A DNA stretch of 64,000 nt from Symsagittifera roscoffensis (Eukaryota; Xenacoelomorpha; Acoela; Convolutidae): NCBI RefSeq assembly GCF_963678635.1, contig NC_087068.1:51374563-51438562 (forward strand), in the 5' to 3' direction. The notes beneath the pieces were generated by a model that saw nothing but the letters and a program-made list of their open reading frames with translations, was not told the origin of the DNA and did not search any database. Below are positions 41,881 through 54,299 of this stretch, one piece after another. The position numbers and the translations under genes were made by a program. How positions within the stretch are numbered: position 1 is the first letter of the stretch; each line of letters starts with the position of its first letter.

Positions 41881-44800
41881 TTTTTGTAGGACTTTACATA
41901 AGAGAAATTGATGCGGAGTGATGACTTTGCAATAAAAACTCTCTCTTAACTTTCCCTCCATATTAACCAATGAATCCACTTATTTTTATCAGTATCTTTT
42001 CTGTCAACAATTTAGTTGTTTAGTAAAAAAAATTCGTAAAAAAATTAGAGTACCACAGTTCAAATAACGGTAACGTCAATAGCACAGTTTTTCAGTGTCG
42101 AGGAAAACCAGTGTGAAATTAGATTTGATATTCAGTCTAATTTACAGCGAGCATCCCGCATCAGCAGACCGAAAAAGCTTTTTGCTGAACCAATAAAACA
42201 CATTCTTTAACGTTTAGCTATGAAAAAGAGCTTTTACAGTTCAGGTTAGCTCTTTCCTAAAAGGTTTGTAAGGTCAAACTGAAAAAAGAATCAAAATTAT
42301 TTTTATTATTTTCTCGTTTTTTCATCAAAGGTTTATTATCAAGGTTTTTGCACACCGAGCATTCATGGACCATAATCGATTATATTGTCCTAATATGGTC
42401 AGTATCTATAAAAATACAAAATAATCTGTTATAATGCATCAAAGTTGGATTATGAATCTCATTTTTTATGCCAATATAATCCATTATCATCAATTATAAT
42501 CAAATATAATGGATTTTTTGAGAGGCTATTCACGAAATTTTAGTTTTTGTTTCAAAGTAATATCCTATCCTGTTCAGTGCAGTTCCTACGTAGTACGTTT
42601 CATAAAACGTTACATTTCACATTAAAACTTATATTTTTCAGCTTTTTTCAGTTCATCGCAGTTTATAGCTTCATTTTACAGTGTTTTTTTAACCAAAACC
42701 GCTTAACCGCCAAAACCCAGAGCAAGGGTGGGGGTTGATTGATTCAAAACTAGTAAGAGTCATGGCATACATTTTGCAAATTTCTAATGGATTATAATGG
42801 ATTTTTTATTTCAAAAATAATTGATTATAATGGCAATATAATCAATTTCCTGGTCTGAACTTTAAAACTTCAATAGATTTTAATGGATTATAATGGATTA
42901 TCTTTGTCACGGAATTCCATTATAATCGATTAGAATCCATCGGCACTTGATGCGGGTTTGAAACGAAAAACAGTTTTTGGCTGTTTTTTGAAGTTAAACT
43001 TTTAAGCATCCCTCTCCTGGCAAAAAAATGATTATATAAATGTTTGTTAAGAAACGAGGTTTTCTAAATGTTTATTCTTCGAAAAAATTTTATGGACATT
43101 TGTGCTCTAATGACACAGTAATCACTTCACATGGTAGATAGTTAGTTTTACTCAATCAGGGCCAAAATTCTCCAAATGTTTAGAAATCAATTAATTTTAA
43201 GAATAAAGTTCTTTTCAAAGTTTCCACATAATGAAATTGTTTTAGCATAATCTACTCATGGACTCTTTTTTCTGTATTTTGTGGAAAAATACAGTAATAG
43301 CACGAAACAAAAACAATGACGTAATTCTTCAACAACTTCAGTGGTCAGAACAATAAATCGGTTCATCAAAAGACCTATAGTGGCAAAGATTATGGAAAGA
43401 ATGGGCAAAAACTGTATGGATCGATTGACCGCACAGAAATTTAATTATCTTTGATAAGGATAAATTCAAAGGCATCATGCCTGTTTGAATTTATTGATCA
43501 TCATATGAAGATGAAATTTCAGTGCGGGCATGCAAGCTATCCGTCTTTTATCAATTACTCCCATAATCATGGCCGTTATGGCGCTTTTTATTTGTTCATA
43601 TTTTTGTGGGACTTTTTGTAGGACTTTACATAAGAGAAACTGATGCGGAGTGATGACTTTGCAATAAGAACTCTCTCTTAAATTTCCCTCCATATTAACC
43701 AATGAATCCACTTATTTTTATCAGTATCTTTTCTGTCAACTATTTAGTTGTTTAGTTGATGACAATTCGTAAAAAAAATTAGAGTACCACAGTTCAATTA
43801 ACGGTAACGTCAATAGCACAGTTTTTCAGTGTCGAGGAAAACCAGTGTGAAATTAGATTTGATATTCAGTCTAATTTACAGCGAGCATCCCGCATCAGCA
43901 GACCGAAAAAGCTTTTTGCTGTGCCAATAAAACACATTCTTTAACGTTTAGCTATGAAAAAGAGCTTTTACAGTTCAGGTTAGCTCTTTCCTAAAAGGTT
44001 TGTAAGGTCAAACTGAAAAAAGAATCAAAATTATTTTTATTATTTTCTCGTTTTTTCATCAAAGGTTTATTATCAAGGTTTTTGCACACCGAGCATTCAT
44101 GGACCATAATCGATTATATTGTCCTAATATGGTCAGTATCTATAAAAATACAAAATAATCTGTTATAATGCATCAAAGTTGGATTATGAATCTCATTTTT
44201 TATGCCAATATAATCCATTATCATCAATTATAATCAAATATAATGGATTTTTTGAGAGGCTATTCACGAAATTTTTATTTTTGTTTCAAAGTAATATCCT
44301 ATCCTGTTCAGTGCAGTTACTACGTAGTACGTTTCATAAAACGTTACATTTCACATTAAAACTTATATTTTTCATCTTTTTTTTTCAATTCATCGCAGTT
44401 TATAGCTTCATTTTACAGTTTTTTTTGACCAAAACCGCTTTTCGCAGAGCAAGGGTGGGGGTTGATTGATTCAAAGTTAGTAAGAGTCATGGCATACATT
44501 TTGCAAATTTCTAATGGATTATAATGGATTTTTTATTTCAAAAATAATTGATTATAATGGCAATATAATCAATTTCCTGGTCTGAACTTTAAAACTTCAA
44601 TAGATTTCAATGGATTATAATGGATTATCTTTGTCACGGAATTCCATTATAATCGATTAGAATCCATCGGCACTTGATGCGGGTTTGAAACGAAAAACAG
44701 TTTTTGGCTGTTTTTTGAAGTTAAACTTTTAAGCATCCCTCTCCTGGCAAAAAAATGATTATATAAAAGTTTGTTAAGAAACGAGGTTTTCTAAATGTTT

Positions 44801-45338
44801 ATTCTTCGAAAAAATTTTATGGACATTTGTGCTCTAATGACACAGTAATCGCTTCACATGGTAGATAGTTAGTTTTACTCAATCAGGGCCAAAATTCTCC
44901 AAATGTTTAGAAATCAATTAATTTTAAGAATAAAGTTCTTTTCAAAGTTTCCACATAATGAAATTGTTTTAGTATAATCTACTCAAGGACTCTTTTCTCT
45001 TTTTTCTGTGTTTTGTGAAAAAATACAGTGATGGCACGAAACAAAAACAATGACGTAATTCTTCAACAACTTCAGTGGTCAGACAGAACAATAAATCGGT
45101 TCATCAAAAGACCTATAGTGGCAAAGATTATGGAAAGAATAGGCAAAAGCTGTATAGATCGATTGACCGCACAGAAATTTAATTATCTTTGATAAGGATA
45201 AATTCAAAGGCACCATGCCTGTTTGAATTTATTGATCATCATATGAAGATGAAATTTCAGTGCGGGCATGCAAGCTATCCGTCTTTTATCAATTACTTCC
45301 ATAATCATGGCCGTTATGGCGCTTTTTATTTGTTCATT
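41881..45338. repeat. Recent tandem duplication, ~1.73-kb unit x2
   Basis: 41881-43600 and 43613-45338 are the same sequence in direct orientation with scattered substitutions and small indels (offset 1732 at the left, 1738 at the right). The unit contains AATCGATTATAATGGATT-type segments (42370-42500 and 42780-42940, repeated at 44100-44230 and 44510-44680) but no supported gene. The high identity implies a recent event. Confidence 0.93.
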
Positions 45339-45385
45339 TTTTAATCCGATCCCTGCTGTGAGCCAAAATGTGCCAATCAGCCTAC

Positions 45386-45488
45386 CTTAGTTTGAAGCCA
45401 CTTCTCATCAAGTTATAGAAGAGGAAGACTCCGAGTACAATCACACACGCTATGCTCACTGCCACTCCACACACAGCGAAGGCCGCCT
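45386..45488 (-). CDS. Membrane-protein gene, exon 8: transmembrane helix
   Basis: Acceptor ttatttttcag|, donor CTAAG|GTAGGC (minus strand). Two leading bases complete the codon left by exon 7. It encodes AFAVCGVAVSIACVIVLGVF and LFYNLM followed by RSGFKL, that is one clear transmembrane helix with a positive cytoplasmic edge, so the protein is a type I single-pass membrane protein with the preceding exons outside the cell. Ends in phase 2; a further exon must encode the cytoplasmic tail. Confidence 0.75.
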
Positions 45489-47148
45489 CTGAAAAATAAA
45501 ACTCACTTCAGAAAAAAACAAGTTGAAATCTTTTTCCTAAAGCATTCTAGGGGAGAGGAAGTTTATTTAAATTCCAACTCATTTTTAACCAATCAGAATA
45601 GAATAGCGCTCAAAATAGAAGTTGAGGGCTTTGTGGAAGACAGCAAATACTAACAAGCTGCACAAACTTACAAGCTGCATACCAATTTATTTTATGTAGC
45701 CTAACTGATTAGACATAATTTGCTTGATTATATTACGCTTTCCTGTAAAAAATTATTTTATGTTTCATCCAAAAAAAGGAAAAATTAGAGCATCACTTTT
45801 CAGCAAGAAGCACAAGTTGTAGCATGTTCCCAAACCCACCCCCTTGACCGACCAGTATATTTCCGTTCAGGCTCAGAAATATTCCAATGTTATTGAAAAA
45901 TGTTTCAGATAAACTCAAAAATGTTCTGTATGCTTATTTTAAGGTAGTCTGACCATGCATATGTCCTACAAGCTCGGGTCAAAGTGCTCGATTCATATTT
46001 TGACTCTATCGACCACATTTCAGTATTTTTCGACTTTCTCGACTAAAATTCGGTATGTTTTGACATTCTCGAACAAATTTTGGTAGATTTTGACTTTCTC
46101 GACCCAACAAAAATATGCTCGGTTTTGCTCGACGCAGTTCAGATATGTTTCAAATTTCTTGACCGAAACTCGATATATTTCGGTTTTCTTAACCGACAAT
46201 TAAATTAAATTAATTATTCGATCCTGAAAAAAACGTTCCTAGTATTCTACCAAAAATGGGTATGGTTCGACTGTCTCGATTTTCTCCACAAAAAATCCAA
46301 AATTTATTTGAACCATCTCAATTTTGTTTCAGGCGCTGTCACTACGAGTCAAGATTTGCGATTTATGTTTCGACCGAATCGACCAAAAACTCGTACGTTT
46401 CAACCGTTTTGACCACAATCGGGTATGCTTCGACTGTTTCCGACCTGTGTTTTGACTTTCTTGACCGAAGTCGGGCATGTTTCGACTGCACTCGTCTTTC
46501 GACTTTCTCGACCATCAAATATCATGGGTAAATTGACAAAAAGTTATAGTGTATGCTCTTTACTTGATTTCTTGGGATGATGCTTGAGCTGAAGATAACT
46601 TATTTAAATTTTTTTAATTTCTATTCATTTTGTTTTTCTTTTCTTAACAAAACTGGACTGAAACTGTTGATCTGAAAATTGATAATTGAAGGAAGTTTAG
46701 TATAATTTACTTTTTGTTGCCGCAGGAACCCTGAGATCTGGAAGAATTAAAGGATTCCCTTTGAAACTTTTAGTTTTGCGGCAAGCAAATCTCCTCAACT
46801 GATTGTTGCTGATTGCAACTTTCTCACGGAGGCCTTTTCCGAGCATATATAAGCTCTGTTTCAAAGTTAAGAATTCAAAAACATTTTCAAAAAAAAAATT
46901 GAAAAAAAAAAATCAGGTTGTGCTCGAACTAAGTTTTGACTTTGCTCGACCTATGTCTCGTCTCCCTCCACCACAACTGAGTATCATTCGAATTTGAACT
47001 CGACTTTGCTTCTTGACTGTTGAATTCCATTAAAAAACTGCAGCTGCTCGACTTTCAAAATCGAAACATTTGTCGAGCACCTCGACCCGGGTGTCGTAAA
47101 AAAAAAATTTTTTTTCTTCTTTCGTACGAGCCTCTTTTTTGAACTTAC
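45489..47148. other. Intron 7 of the membrane-protein gene with TCGACC repeat array
   Basis: No exon within. 45965-46525 holds the clearest array of the ~30-bp repeat; fragments recur at 46920-47090. Confidence 0.6.
45965..46525 (+). repeat. Degenerate ~31-bp repeat array, core TTTCGACTTTCTCGACCAAA
   Basis: At least a dozen diverged units, e.g. TTTTCGACTTTCTCGACTAA (46025), TTTTGACATTCTCGAACAAA (46056), TTTTGACTTTCTCGACCC (46086), TTGACTTTCTTGACCGAA (46451) and TTTCGACTTTCTCGACCA (46497), typically 30-36 bp apart and separated by a TCGGTATG-like linker. Long ORFs in the array reflect the repeat. Confidence 0.75.
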
Positions 47149-47379
47149 CCTTAATGGTAAATTGCAGTCCAAATGATGTATGGTAGAGATGACCGCCTGG
47201 ATTTATTAAATCGGCATCAAAATCAAACTTGAAAACTTGGTGACCAGTTTGAAGGATAAGTTTACTGTCACGACTCGAGTAGGAGTAGCACTCTGAAAGG
47301 GTCTCTAAGTTGTCTTCACTGGAACCCAGAAGATCAAAGGAAGCTATTGCAGTCTGTGCCGAACATCGTAAGCTGAAGT
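47149..47379 (-). CDS. Membrane-protein gene, exon 7
   Basis: Acceptor ccttgtttag|, donor ATTAAGG|GTAAGT. Phase 1 in, phase 1 out, matching its neighbours. Encodes the juxtamembrane ectodomain: LRCSAQTAIASFDLLGSSED, a Cys/Ser/Tyr stretch (SECYSYSSRDSKLIL) and a beta-rich end (HQVFKFDFDADL then LYHTSFGLQFTIK) that leads into the helix of exon 8. No known domain recognised. Confidence 0.78.
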
Positions 47380-49998
47380 CTAAACAAGGTTAACCGGTTA
47401 CTGAGCTAAAGCATATGATGTTCCAAACAAACTGATTTATTAAGAGAAAAGCAGAAAAAAGAAACGTTTCTAGACAAGGCAAACGATTTAGGAGAAAATT
47501 GCAAAAAAGTTATTTTCACATAGCCAATTGTTAGTTGGAAAAAAGTAATGAACGCAAGGAAACAAAAAAAGCTGAAGTGGTTTTTGAAGAAACTTTCACT
47601 TTTCCAAGTTTAAAAAGACATGTATATACCCTTAAAAGTGCTCCATTTTTAAATGCCATTAAGGAACAATTTATTGTTAGTCCTTTTTTTGATGTGCAAG
47701 TTTTTGGTAGATTTTTACTAGACACCCTTCCAGTTTTTACTGAGGTACCAAAAATATAAGTTTTTTGACAAAGAGTAACTCTTAAAATAACGATTATATT
47801 GTTTGCAATGTTTTTCTCCCAACTTCCAAATATCACTTCAAAGCTCTATAATTTTACCAAAAATTTTTCATATCAAACGTCACAATATAAGGGATTCAGT
47901 TCTGATCACTTATAGAAAAAAATCTAACATCGAGCAAAAATCTTAAAGTCGATGAAACAAAAAATCGATTTTATTCTCATTTTCAACCGAATTTCTTATT
48001 TTTTTAATGGGTGCTTTTATAATGGGTGCTTTTATAAATCGGAAAAGAAGCTAGAGTTGTTGACACAATAACTTTAAAAACGTTATAAGTGTAAATAGAA
48101 CTTATTTTTGTGAATTTCAGCCACTATTCAACTTGTCCTTTTTAGTCTAAAAATTGAAAAATTCAGACTTTTTTCTCAACACTGACAAAAATGGTTGAAT
48201 TTAATTTGCAATCCAAATAACGAACAACAGGGCTTCAAAGCGACACTAATAACAGAATATAAAACTTTCTTTGAGGTAGTCAAAAACCCATAGTTCCTCC
48301 CATCCATTTTATGGGGAAGTGGCTTCTGGTTAGAAGATTTAAGAGTATGAACAATTTTCCACTTTTTCTCCAGAAAAGTTAAAAAGAAAAACGAATCATC
48401 TAAAAAAGCAAATATTCATTTCGTGCAAGAGTAATTTAATTTTTGAGAAGACGTTATTAACTATAAACCTCAGCTCAGTAAAAAGACTCAAAAAGAAAAC
48501 AAATAAATTTCACCGTAGAACTCATACATGTACTAACAAAAAATGGATACCCATCGATTCTATACAGATAATGTGGCAGGAAACGTTAAAAAATGACTTG
48601 AGTTGAATCAAAATCAATTTAGTTAAATACAAAAATGTAGCTTAAAAATAAGCTAAAATCTTTTTTGTAAATGTTTTTTGTTTCAATTTTTTATGAAATT
48701 GATTCGATTTAAATAAACTTGAATAATTCTTAACGAAATTTTCTTTAACTCTTTTTATACAGATTCTATACAGAATTTATTCAAATTTTTTAGAACATCA
48801 AACAATAAAGAAAAAGTGAAATAAATTTTTTACAAACGCTTTTTAATCAACTTCTCGTTTTGATGTTTGGTTGGAAAATACGCTATTAGGCTAACTAATA
48901 TCTAATATTTCTGCACCAAAAACTTCTTTTTTTGATATTTTTCCTTTAATGATATTGGTCTTAAAAAATTGAGCCTCAAAGTTTGATAGTATAAAAACAT
49001 TTTGCCTAGCTCTACTTCACTTTACCATAGGAGCCCTTAATTTCGCTTTAATTTGAAATGGAACCCCTTAAACGCTTAAACTAAAAGTTTGCTATACAAA
49101 AACTTTTTTAAGTGACTCTTGCTCTCTATAGCTCTCTCGAGGTTTAATTTAGTAGAAGAATATGCTCAAGCTTCGAAGCAAAAAAATAGTTTTTTTGAAT
49201 CAGTTTTCTTGAGATTTTGATGATTTTCACTATCTTGCAAAAATTCATTTAAATCGATTCATTTCCACTTTTTATGCAATTAAATTGATTTTTTATTCTG
49301 CCACTTTAATCCATTTAATCCATTCTACATCGATTTACGTATTCAAATGGGCTATCGCAAATCGATTTCTATACAGTATATTATCTGTATAAAAATCTAT
49401 TTAAAACGATTTCAATCTCAAGTTTGTCACTGCGCGTATGGCTTTGTCATTGTTCTGACCACACCAGAGCTCAAAAAAATTATGGCAAGTGGTTCTTTTT
49501 CTAATCTATTTTGACTACTTTAAAGAAAATTCATAACAATGTCAAATATGTTTTAAGGCCATTGGAGCCTTAGTTTGGGTTCTAAAATAATTTTCAAAAA
49601 ATTATTTCTGGATCAAGAAAAACTGGTCTGAACGAACTCGTTTTTCAGAATAAATTAGATAAAGGGTGACAGGAATTTACTTAAAGGCTGACATCAAAAT
49701 TAGATTCTTCTACCGTTACAGTTTTGACGTCCTTTTAGCAATAATTATTAAGCATTAGTGACTTTTTTCCTCTGGTTTGCTCGACTTCTCCGGTAAAAAG
49801 TATAATAAGAAATATTGGACATGAAACAAGTTGAAATTTAAAAAATAATAAGTTTTCTCTTTTTCTGATAAATGTTTCTTCTATGATTCTGAGCAAGTTG
49901 TGCATCTAGCTTAGCGACCAACTGTTCTTGTTGTCATTAAAAGTAGATAAGTAAACATATTTCATAAGAAATATTTTGAATGTTATTACAGTAAATAC
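47380..49998. other. Intron 6 of the membrane-protein gene
   Basis: AT-rich. Inverted copies of a TATACAGATAAT motif near 48563 and 49380 suggest a ~0.85-kb TIR element (about 48545-49400), not verified. ATGGGTGCTTTTATA is doubled near 48007-48036. No exon supported. Confidence 0.4.
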
Positions 49999-50342
49999 CT
50001 TGAATATTGTGTCGAGTTACCAGGGTTCCGTTCAGGGCGCACTGTTTTGATATGATCTGGGCCATTTGACTAACTATGCTTTCTTCTTCTGTTTTGGACC
50101 AATCAGCGCACAGAATTTTTCGATTCCGCGGTTGTTTAATCTTTTTTGTTTCCCAAGTGAGGGGGGTCAAAATAGGTTTTGAGTACTTGTAGGATGGACA
50201 AAGGTTAGAGTGTTTGGGCGAAGAAGTGGTAAAAGAGAAAGCGGCGTTGTTTCTAGCAGGGTGGAAAAGGGAACACCTGCTCAGTGAAATCGAGATTCCC
50301 TCTGATGTTTGCGCCCAGTTATTTTCCTTCTTAATAACAGAT
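49999..50342 (-). CDS. Membrane-protein gene, exon 6
   Basis: Acceptor tttttgatttag|, donor TTCAAG|GTATTT. Its 344 bases start by completing the Arg codon of exon 5 and end with one base that exon 7 completes. Open throughout: SVIKKENNWAQTSEGISISL, PARNNAAFSFTTSSPKHSNL, CADWSKTEEESIVSQMAQII, and NGTL as a potential N-glycosylation site. Extracellular by topology. Family unknown. Confidence 0.78.
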
Positions 50343-50649
50343 CTAAATCAAAAATGAGTATGTTGTAGAATAAAAGAAAAAAAGAAATATGAGCTAAAAA
50401 CTGTAGGTGAACACTTCTTTTCCGTCCGTTTATGAAATAAAAGTGTCTGAGCAGCCTAATTTTGAAATTAGACATCAAAATCTATCAGTTTTAAACATTC
50501 TTTTATGCAGAGTTTTTGTTCGCACTTTATCGGAAATCAAAGATCCGTATATTAAAAAATGAGTACAATAGGTTTTGGTCACACGGTTGGTGATATGTCA
50601 AGCTATTTCAATAACTTTGATAATCGAATGAAAAATGTATAATATAAAC

Positions 50650-50904
50650 CTGAATTGAGGAGGAGCAAAAACTGCGTGGGATTTAGGCGTGACAATTCTA
50701 GATATGTGACTGCAGTAATCATAGTCTGCTTTCTGTGACCTTTTCTCTTCTTCGGTCGATACTAGATGACCTGAATTGACCTCTGACCTCGAGGCACTGT
50801 TGAACACTACAGCGTCTATGATTTCACTGTGGATGAGGTCTTCTATTTCGAAGTATCTGATCTGCATTGGGTTGTAGACGAGGACAGTCGAAACACAGTC
50901 GCAC
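50650..50904 (-). CDS. Membrane-protein gene, exon 5
   Basis: Acceptor gttaaccctag|, donor CAATTCAG|GTTTAT. 255 bases, phase 2 in and phase 2 out, exactly continuing exon 4 and leading into exon 6. Product begins CDCVSTVLVYNPMQIRYFEI and EDLIHSEIIDAVVFNS, then a charged stretch (STEEEKRSQKADYDYCS). Part of the ectodomain. Confidence 0.8.
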
Positions 50905-50999
50905 CTAGGGTTAAGTTAATACCATAAATTCAACTTAAGCATCAAAATCAAGTTAAAATTTTACTGACTTTTACTTTGTTTTCATGCAGAATAGCTGAC

Positions 51000-51290
51000 T
51001 TATAATCCATTATAATTGATTTTTTTGTGAAAAAATGTTTTGATAGAAAAAGGGATTATAATCTATTGTAATAAATTATAGAAGACTATAAGAGATTTTC
51101 GGAAAAATTATAATCAATTATAAGGTGGCAGGACAATCTGCCGTCTTCCAAACTACCCTACACCTTTCTACCCTATGCCCTTATATCCTACATACCAATC
51201 TACCCTATACCAATCTACCCTATACTAATCTATCTTATACTAATCTACCTTATACTAATCTGCCTTATATACCAATCTAACCTGTGTCGA
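51000..51290. repeat. AATCGATTATAATGGATT-type units and a 15-bp minisatellite
   Basis: 51000-51125 has ATCCATTATAATTGATT units of the foldback family. 51189-51290 is a tandem array of about six 15-bp units (ACCAATCTACCCTAT / ACTAATCTACCTTAT). Confidence 0.8.
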
Positions 51291-51559
51291 TTTGCCACAT
51301 AATTAATGTAACCTTTCAAAGTGCTAGTTAGAATCGGAAAGATAACAGCACGTTAAAATTCATTTGAGTCCAATTTTTTGGAATCAATTTGAGTTTTTCA
51401 CTTAAGGAAATTGTCTAAAGACTATATCGCAATTTAAGCCTCAAAGTCTGAAATTTGTCTCAATTAACAGGTCGGAACCCCGAAATTTTAATATCAAGTA
51501 CAAAAATGAAAAAAAAAACTACGTCATTACATCAATTTTTGTTGGAATAAGATTTACCA

Positions 51560-51855
51560 AAATGAGTCAAATTTCTTGGGATCTATCCCAACAGAATCGG
51601 AGAACGCTTGTAATCGATGGCGACGCGCTAAAAACAGGAAACAAAAAAAGAAAGCATTCACTGGAAGTGTTCAAGGTGGGGGTCCTATAAATTCAAAACG
51701 ACAGCAATAACCCGAGATAACGACCTTATTTTCTGTAGAAATGAACACACTCACGAAGTTTTTCCTGGTCGTTCAGATGCAAGGCTTCTCGTGCAGAAAA
51801 TGAAACAGGACACAAAATTCAGCAAGTACCAGTCAATAGCATCATTATAATTATA
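51560..51855 (+). pseudogene. FLYWCH-type zinc-finger fragment
   Basis: One frame at ~51685-51850 reads SYKFKTTAITRDNDLIFCRN then EHTHEVFPGRSDARLLVQKM, matching the second half of a FLYWCH zinc finger (C/T..A.TR.. ...EHTHE). An adjacent frame just upstream contains NRWRRAKNRKQKKKAFTG, resembling the WRC...K part. A frame change and loss of at least one zinc ligand make it non-functional. FLYWCH fingers occur in host transcription factors and in Mutator-like transposases; a scrap of the latter is likely. It lies within intron 4 of the minus-strand membrane-protein gene. Confidence 0.5.
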
Positions 51856-52213
51856 ATTGATTTTAATTTTTTCACATTTCACCAAAAATGTTATCATTAT
51901 AATGGATTATAAATCGTATAAACTTGGCGCTTATACTTAATTATAATTAAGCTGAAAGTACAATAATAATAATAATACAATCGATTATTTTCTGTTTTTA
52001 CTGAGTGCGGATACCTTCGCCAATTCTGTAGTTTTTTTTCCGACTGATACATGCGAGTTTTTTGACAACCCTCATAAAAATGACGGAATAATTTAATGTA
52101 ATAATTAAAAATTGACAAATTAGGTTTAGAGGACTCATTGGATAAAAAATTGGCAACCAGACCCGGCATGCTATCAAATATTTTAACTCATAGAAGATTT
52201 TCAATCATCGTAC
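51856..52213. other. Intron 4, AT-rich
   Basis: Contains TTATAATTATAATTG-type units and an AAT trinucleotide run near 51962-51976. No gene. Confidence 0.45.
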
Positions 52214-53458
52214 CTGTAAGAAGAATGTTTCCAGGAATCCAATGTCAAAATCAGGTATCCGTTACTATCCAGGGAAGAACCAGACAAGGAATTCCAATCT
52301 ATAATATCTCGGTGGCTATTTGCAGCAGCCATGCATACAGTGAGTAATGTGATGTGGTCTAGGGCTAAGAGTGGGTACCCTGAGAGTTCGACAAAGTCAG
52401 GGTAGCTGCCGAAGTCAAGGACCCCTCCAACTTCGCTAATCAACAGGTGGTGCAAGATACTGTCAACGGATATCGAGGAGCTACTATGGGAACCTTGAGT
52501 GTCCTTTGCACTTCGACACGAAATATTTAGATCTTGAAGGTCATTTGGACAATGATTATGATATCCAATTGACACGGGCATTATCTCGGCAACCATTTGT
52601 GGTCTGCAGTTCGAATCTTGCACACATCTCGAAATTGTTTCATTTCTATTTTGCATGCTAATTGAACTAGTATGTAAAATTTGGCCATTACGCGTTGACA
52701 TATGACCTCGACAATGGTCTCCAAAAGTAAATGCGTCGATGAAGTAGTCCCACAAATTTCGACATCTGTTTCGATAGCTGGACTGAAAAGGAAGCAGCAA
52801 TATCGTTTGACAAGAAGACCGAAATAGCGACTGACTTGACGCATGGAAATTTCCATGCTCAACATTTTCTGCTAAGTTGGGAAGCTTTGTAAGGTTAAAT
52901 ACGTGTAATGAAGTTGTTGAGTTTATATTCAAGGAAGATGAGTTAAGGTCAAGTTTGTTTGAGGTCACGAGGTCAAACCACGAAGTCACGTGATTCGTGG
53001 AGTCCAGAACAGCAAATGATATCATTATCATCAAACTTGGCTTTGAATAATTGTCACTGCCGTTTCGATCAGTGATTTGAGAGTTGAGGCCAATTTCAAC
53101 GATTTGATTGAAAATATCAATTTCACTGATAAAAAGATGACTTCTATTGAAATTAGTGTATAATTTACTGAGGTGATCGGTAGTAGAAATAGTACCTCCG
53201 ACGACCTTCCAAGGTTGACAATCTTCAATTTCGTTTACATCTACATTTGGTCGGAAAAATGTGACCTTTTTTTCGTGTAGCTTAGTTAGACTTGGTGTGT
53301 AGATGGTTGGAAACGAGGGCGGGAATTGTTGGATTTTGGGGTCAACAGTCCAACTCCAGACGTCTGGGACGCCTTTGGCGATTGAGTTCCAGGTGTAGTT
53401 CAGGTAAATGAAGTCATCATAGGATCCAGCAAAGAGCAGCAGATAGACTTTTTGGCTC
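52214..53458 (-). CDS. Unrecognised single-pass membrane glycoprotein gene, exon 4 (largest exon)
   Basis: A 1245-base exon (415 codons) open in one frame between tttcag| and TCTTACAG|GTACGA. It is the core of a minus-strand gene whose eight exons (57800 down to 45386) join in matching phases to about 950 residues, ending in a transmembrane helix. The segment has many N-glycosylation sites (NYTW, NRSH, NGSD, NSTT, NLTK, NETI, NISC), paired cysteines and Ser/Asn-rich linkers, as expected of an extracellular protein. Recognisable pieces: YLLLFAGSYDDFIYLNYTWN, DVWSWTVDPKIQQFPP, SEVGGVLDFGSYPDFVELSG. I do not recognise the family; receptor, adhesion or fusion-type proteins are all possible. The true first exons lie beyond 57800 or further upstream, past the gypsy insertion. 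Confidence 0.8.
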
Positions 53459-53795
53459 CTGAAAGTTGCTTTCAGATTTCTCATTTTAAAATAATTATAA
53501 TCATAGATTTTGTTTTTATATCAGAAATTATTCAAGACACAACAGTCATTTCACATGCTTCCGATATGCAAGATCATCAAAAGGTAAGTTGCGCCTGAGC
53601 AGTTGATTCAAAATTTTGTTGATCTTTTGAAGCTGCCACTAATCATTTAAAATAAATGTGATAACATTAAAACAGATTAAAACCGATGTGATACATGGTT
53701 CCAAAGAGGGGAAAAGATTTTTGAAAAACCACTTTTCATTTTCAAAAGATTGTTGCAAACTTTGCCCTGAATAATGTAATGTTTATGGGGCACAC
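53459..53795. other. Intron 3
   Basis: About 340 bp, no feature seen. Confidence 0.5.
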
Positions 53796-54013
53796 TGATG
53801 GGACGGTTCTTTAATTGGGGCGGTAATTGCTTTAATTGAGGCTAGTATTTTTTTGTAAATTTTCATGACTTGCCTTCTGAGAATAGCAGGTGCAAGATTA
53901 AAAGTGAAGATTCTAGAATTAGTCGGGTAGTTCCAGTCGTAATCTGAGAGCGTTTGAATTAGACTCGACTGGCCCGAGTCGCTTGTTCCTGCAATAAGAC
54001 AGCCTTTGACCAC
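53796..54013 (-). CDS. Membrane-protein gene, exon 3
   Basis: Acceptor cctgtttcag|, phase 0 start as exon 2 requires. Product VVKGCLIAGTSDSGQSSLIQ then TLSDYDWNYPTNSRIFTFNL. The 3' boundary is uncertain: donor CATCA|GTGTGC at 53796 gives the phase-2 end needed by exon 4, whereas GGCAA|GTCATG at 53870 would not. The former is adopted. Confidence 0.62.
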
Positions 54014-54299
54014 CTGAAACAGATAATTACTGAAAAGCTTGTAAAAAGCGTGTGCAAAACTTGTAAAAGCTTGTATAAACATATGTATAAATCAAGAAAT
54101 GGAAAGCACGCTTGCGGCTCTTTAAACAGTCTGGATAGCCATCAGTGTTCGCTCAAGCTGGCACTCTTCGAATGTTAAACTACAAAGTTTTATACTTTTT
54201 TCTGGCGCGCATAGCTTGAAAATAAATTTAATATGATTTTCAAAAGCCAACCATGTAAAAATAATTGTATTAAGTTTTGTCCCAATTGAACCAAGCTGG
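54014..54299. other. Intron 2, 3' part; nothing recognised
   Basis: No feature. Confidence 0.4.

Noticed and set aside
43475..43711. 78-aa minus-strand frame
   Set aside because: Spans the tandem-duplication junction, so its 5' part exists only in one copy; no support as a gene.
47535..47759. 74-aa plus-strand frame
   Set aside because: No ATG at its start, no splice context, lies in an intron of the minus-strand gene, no recognisable motif.
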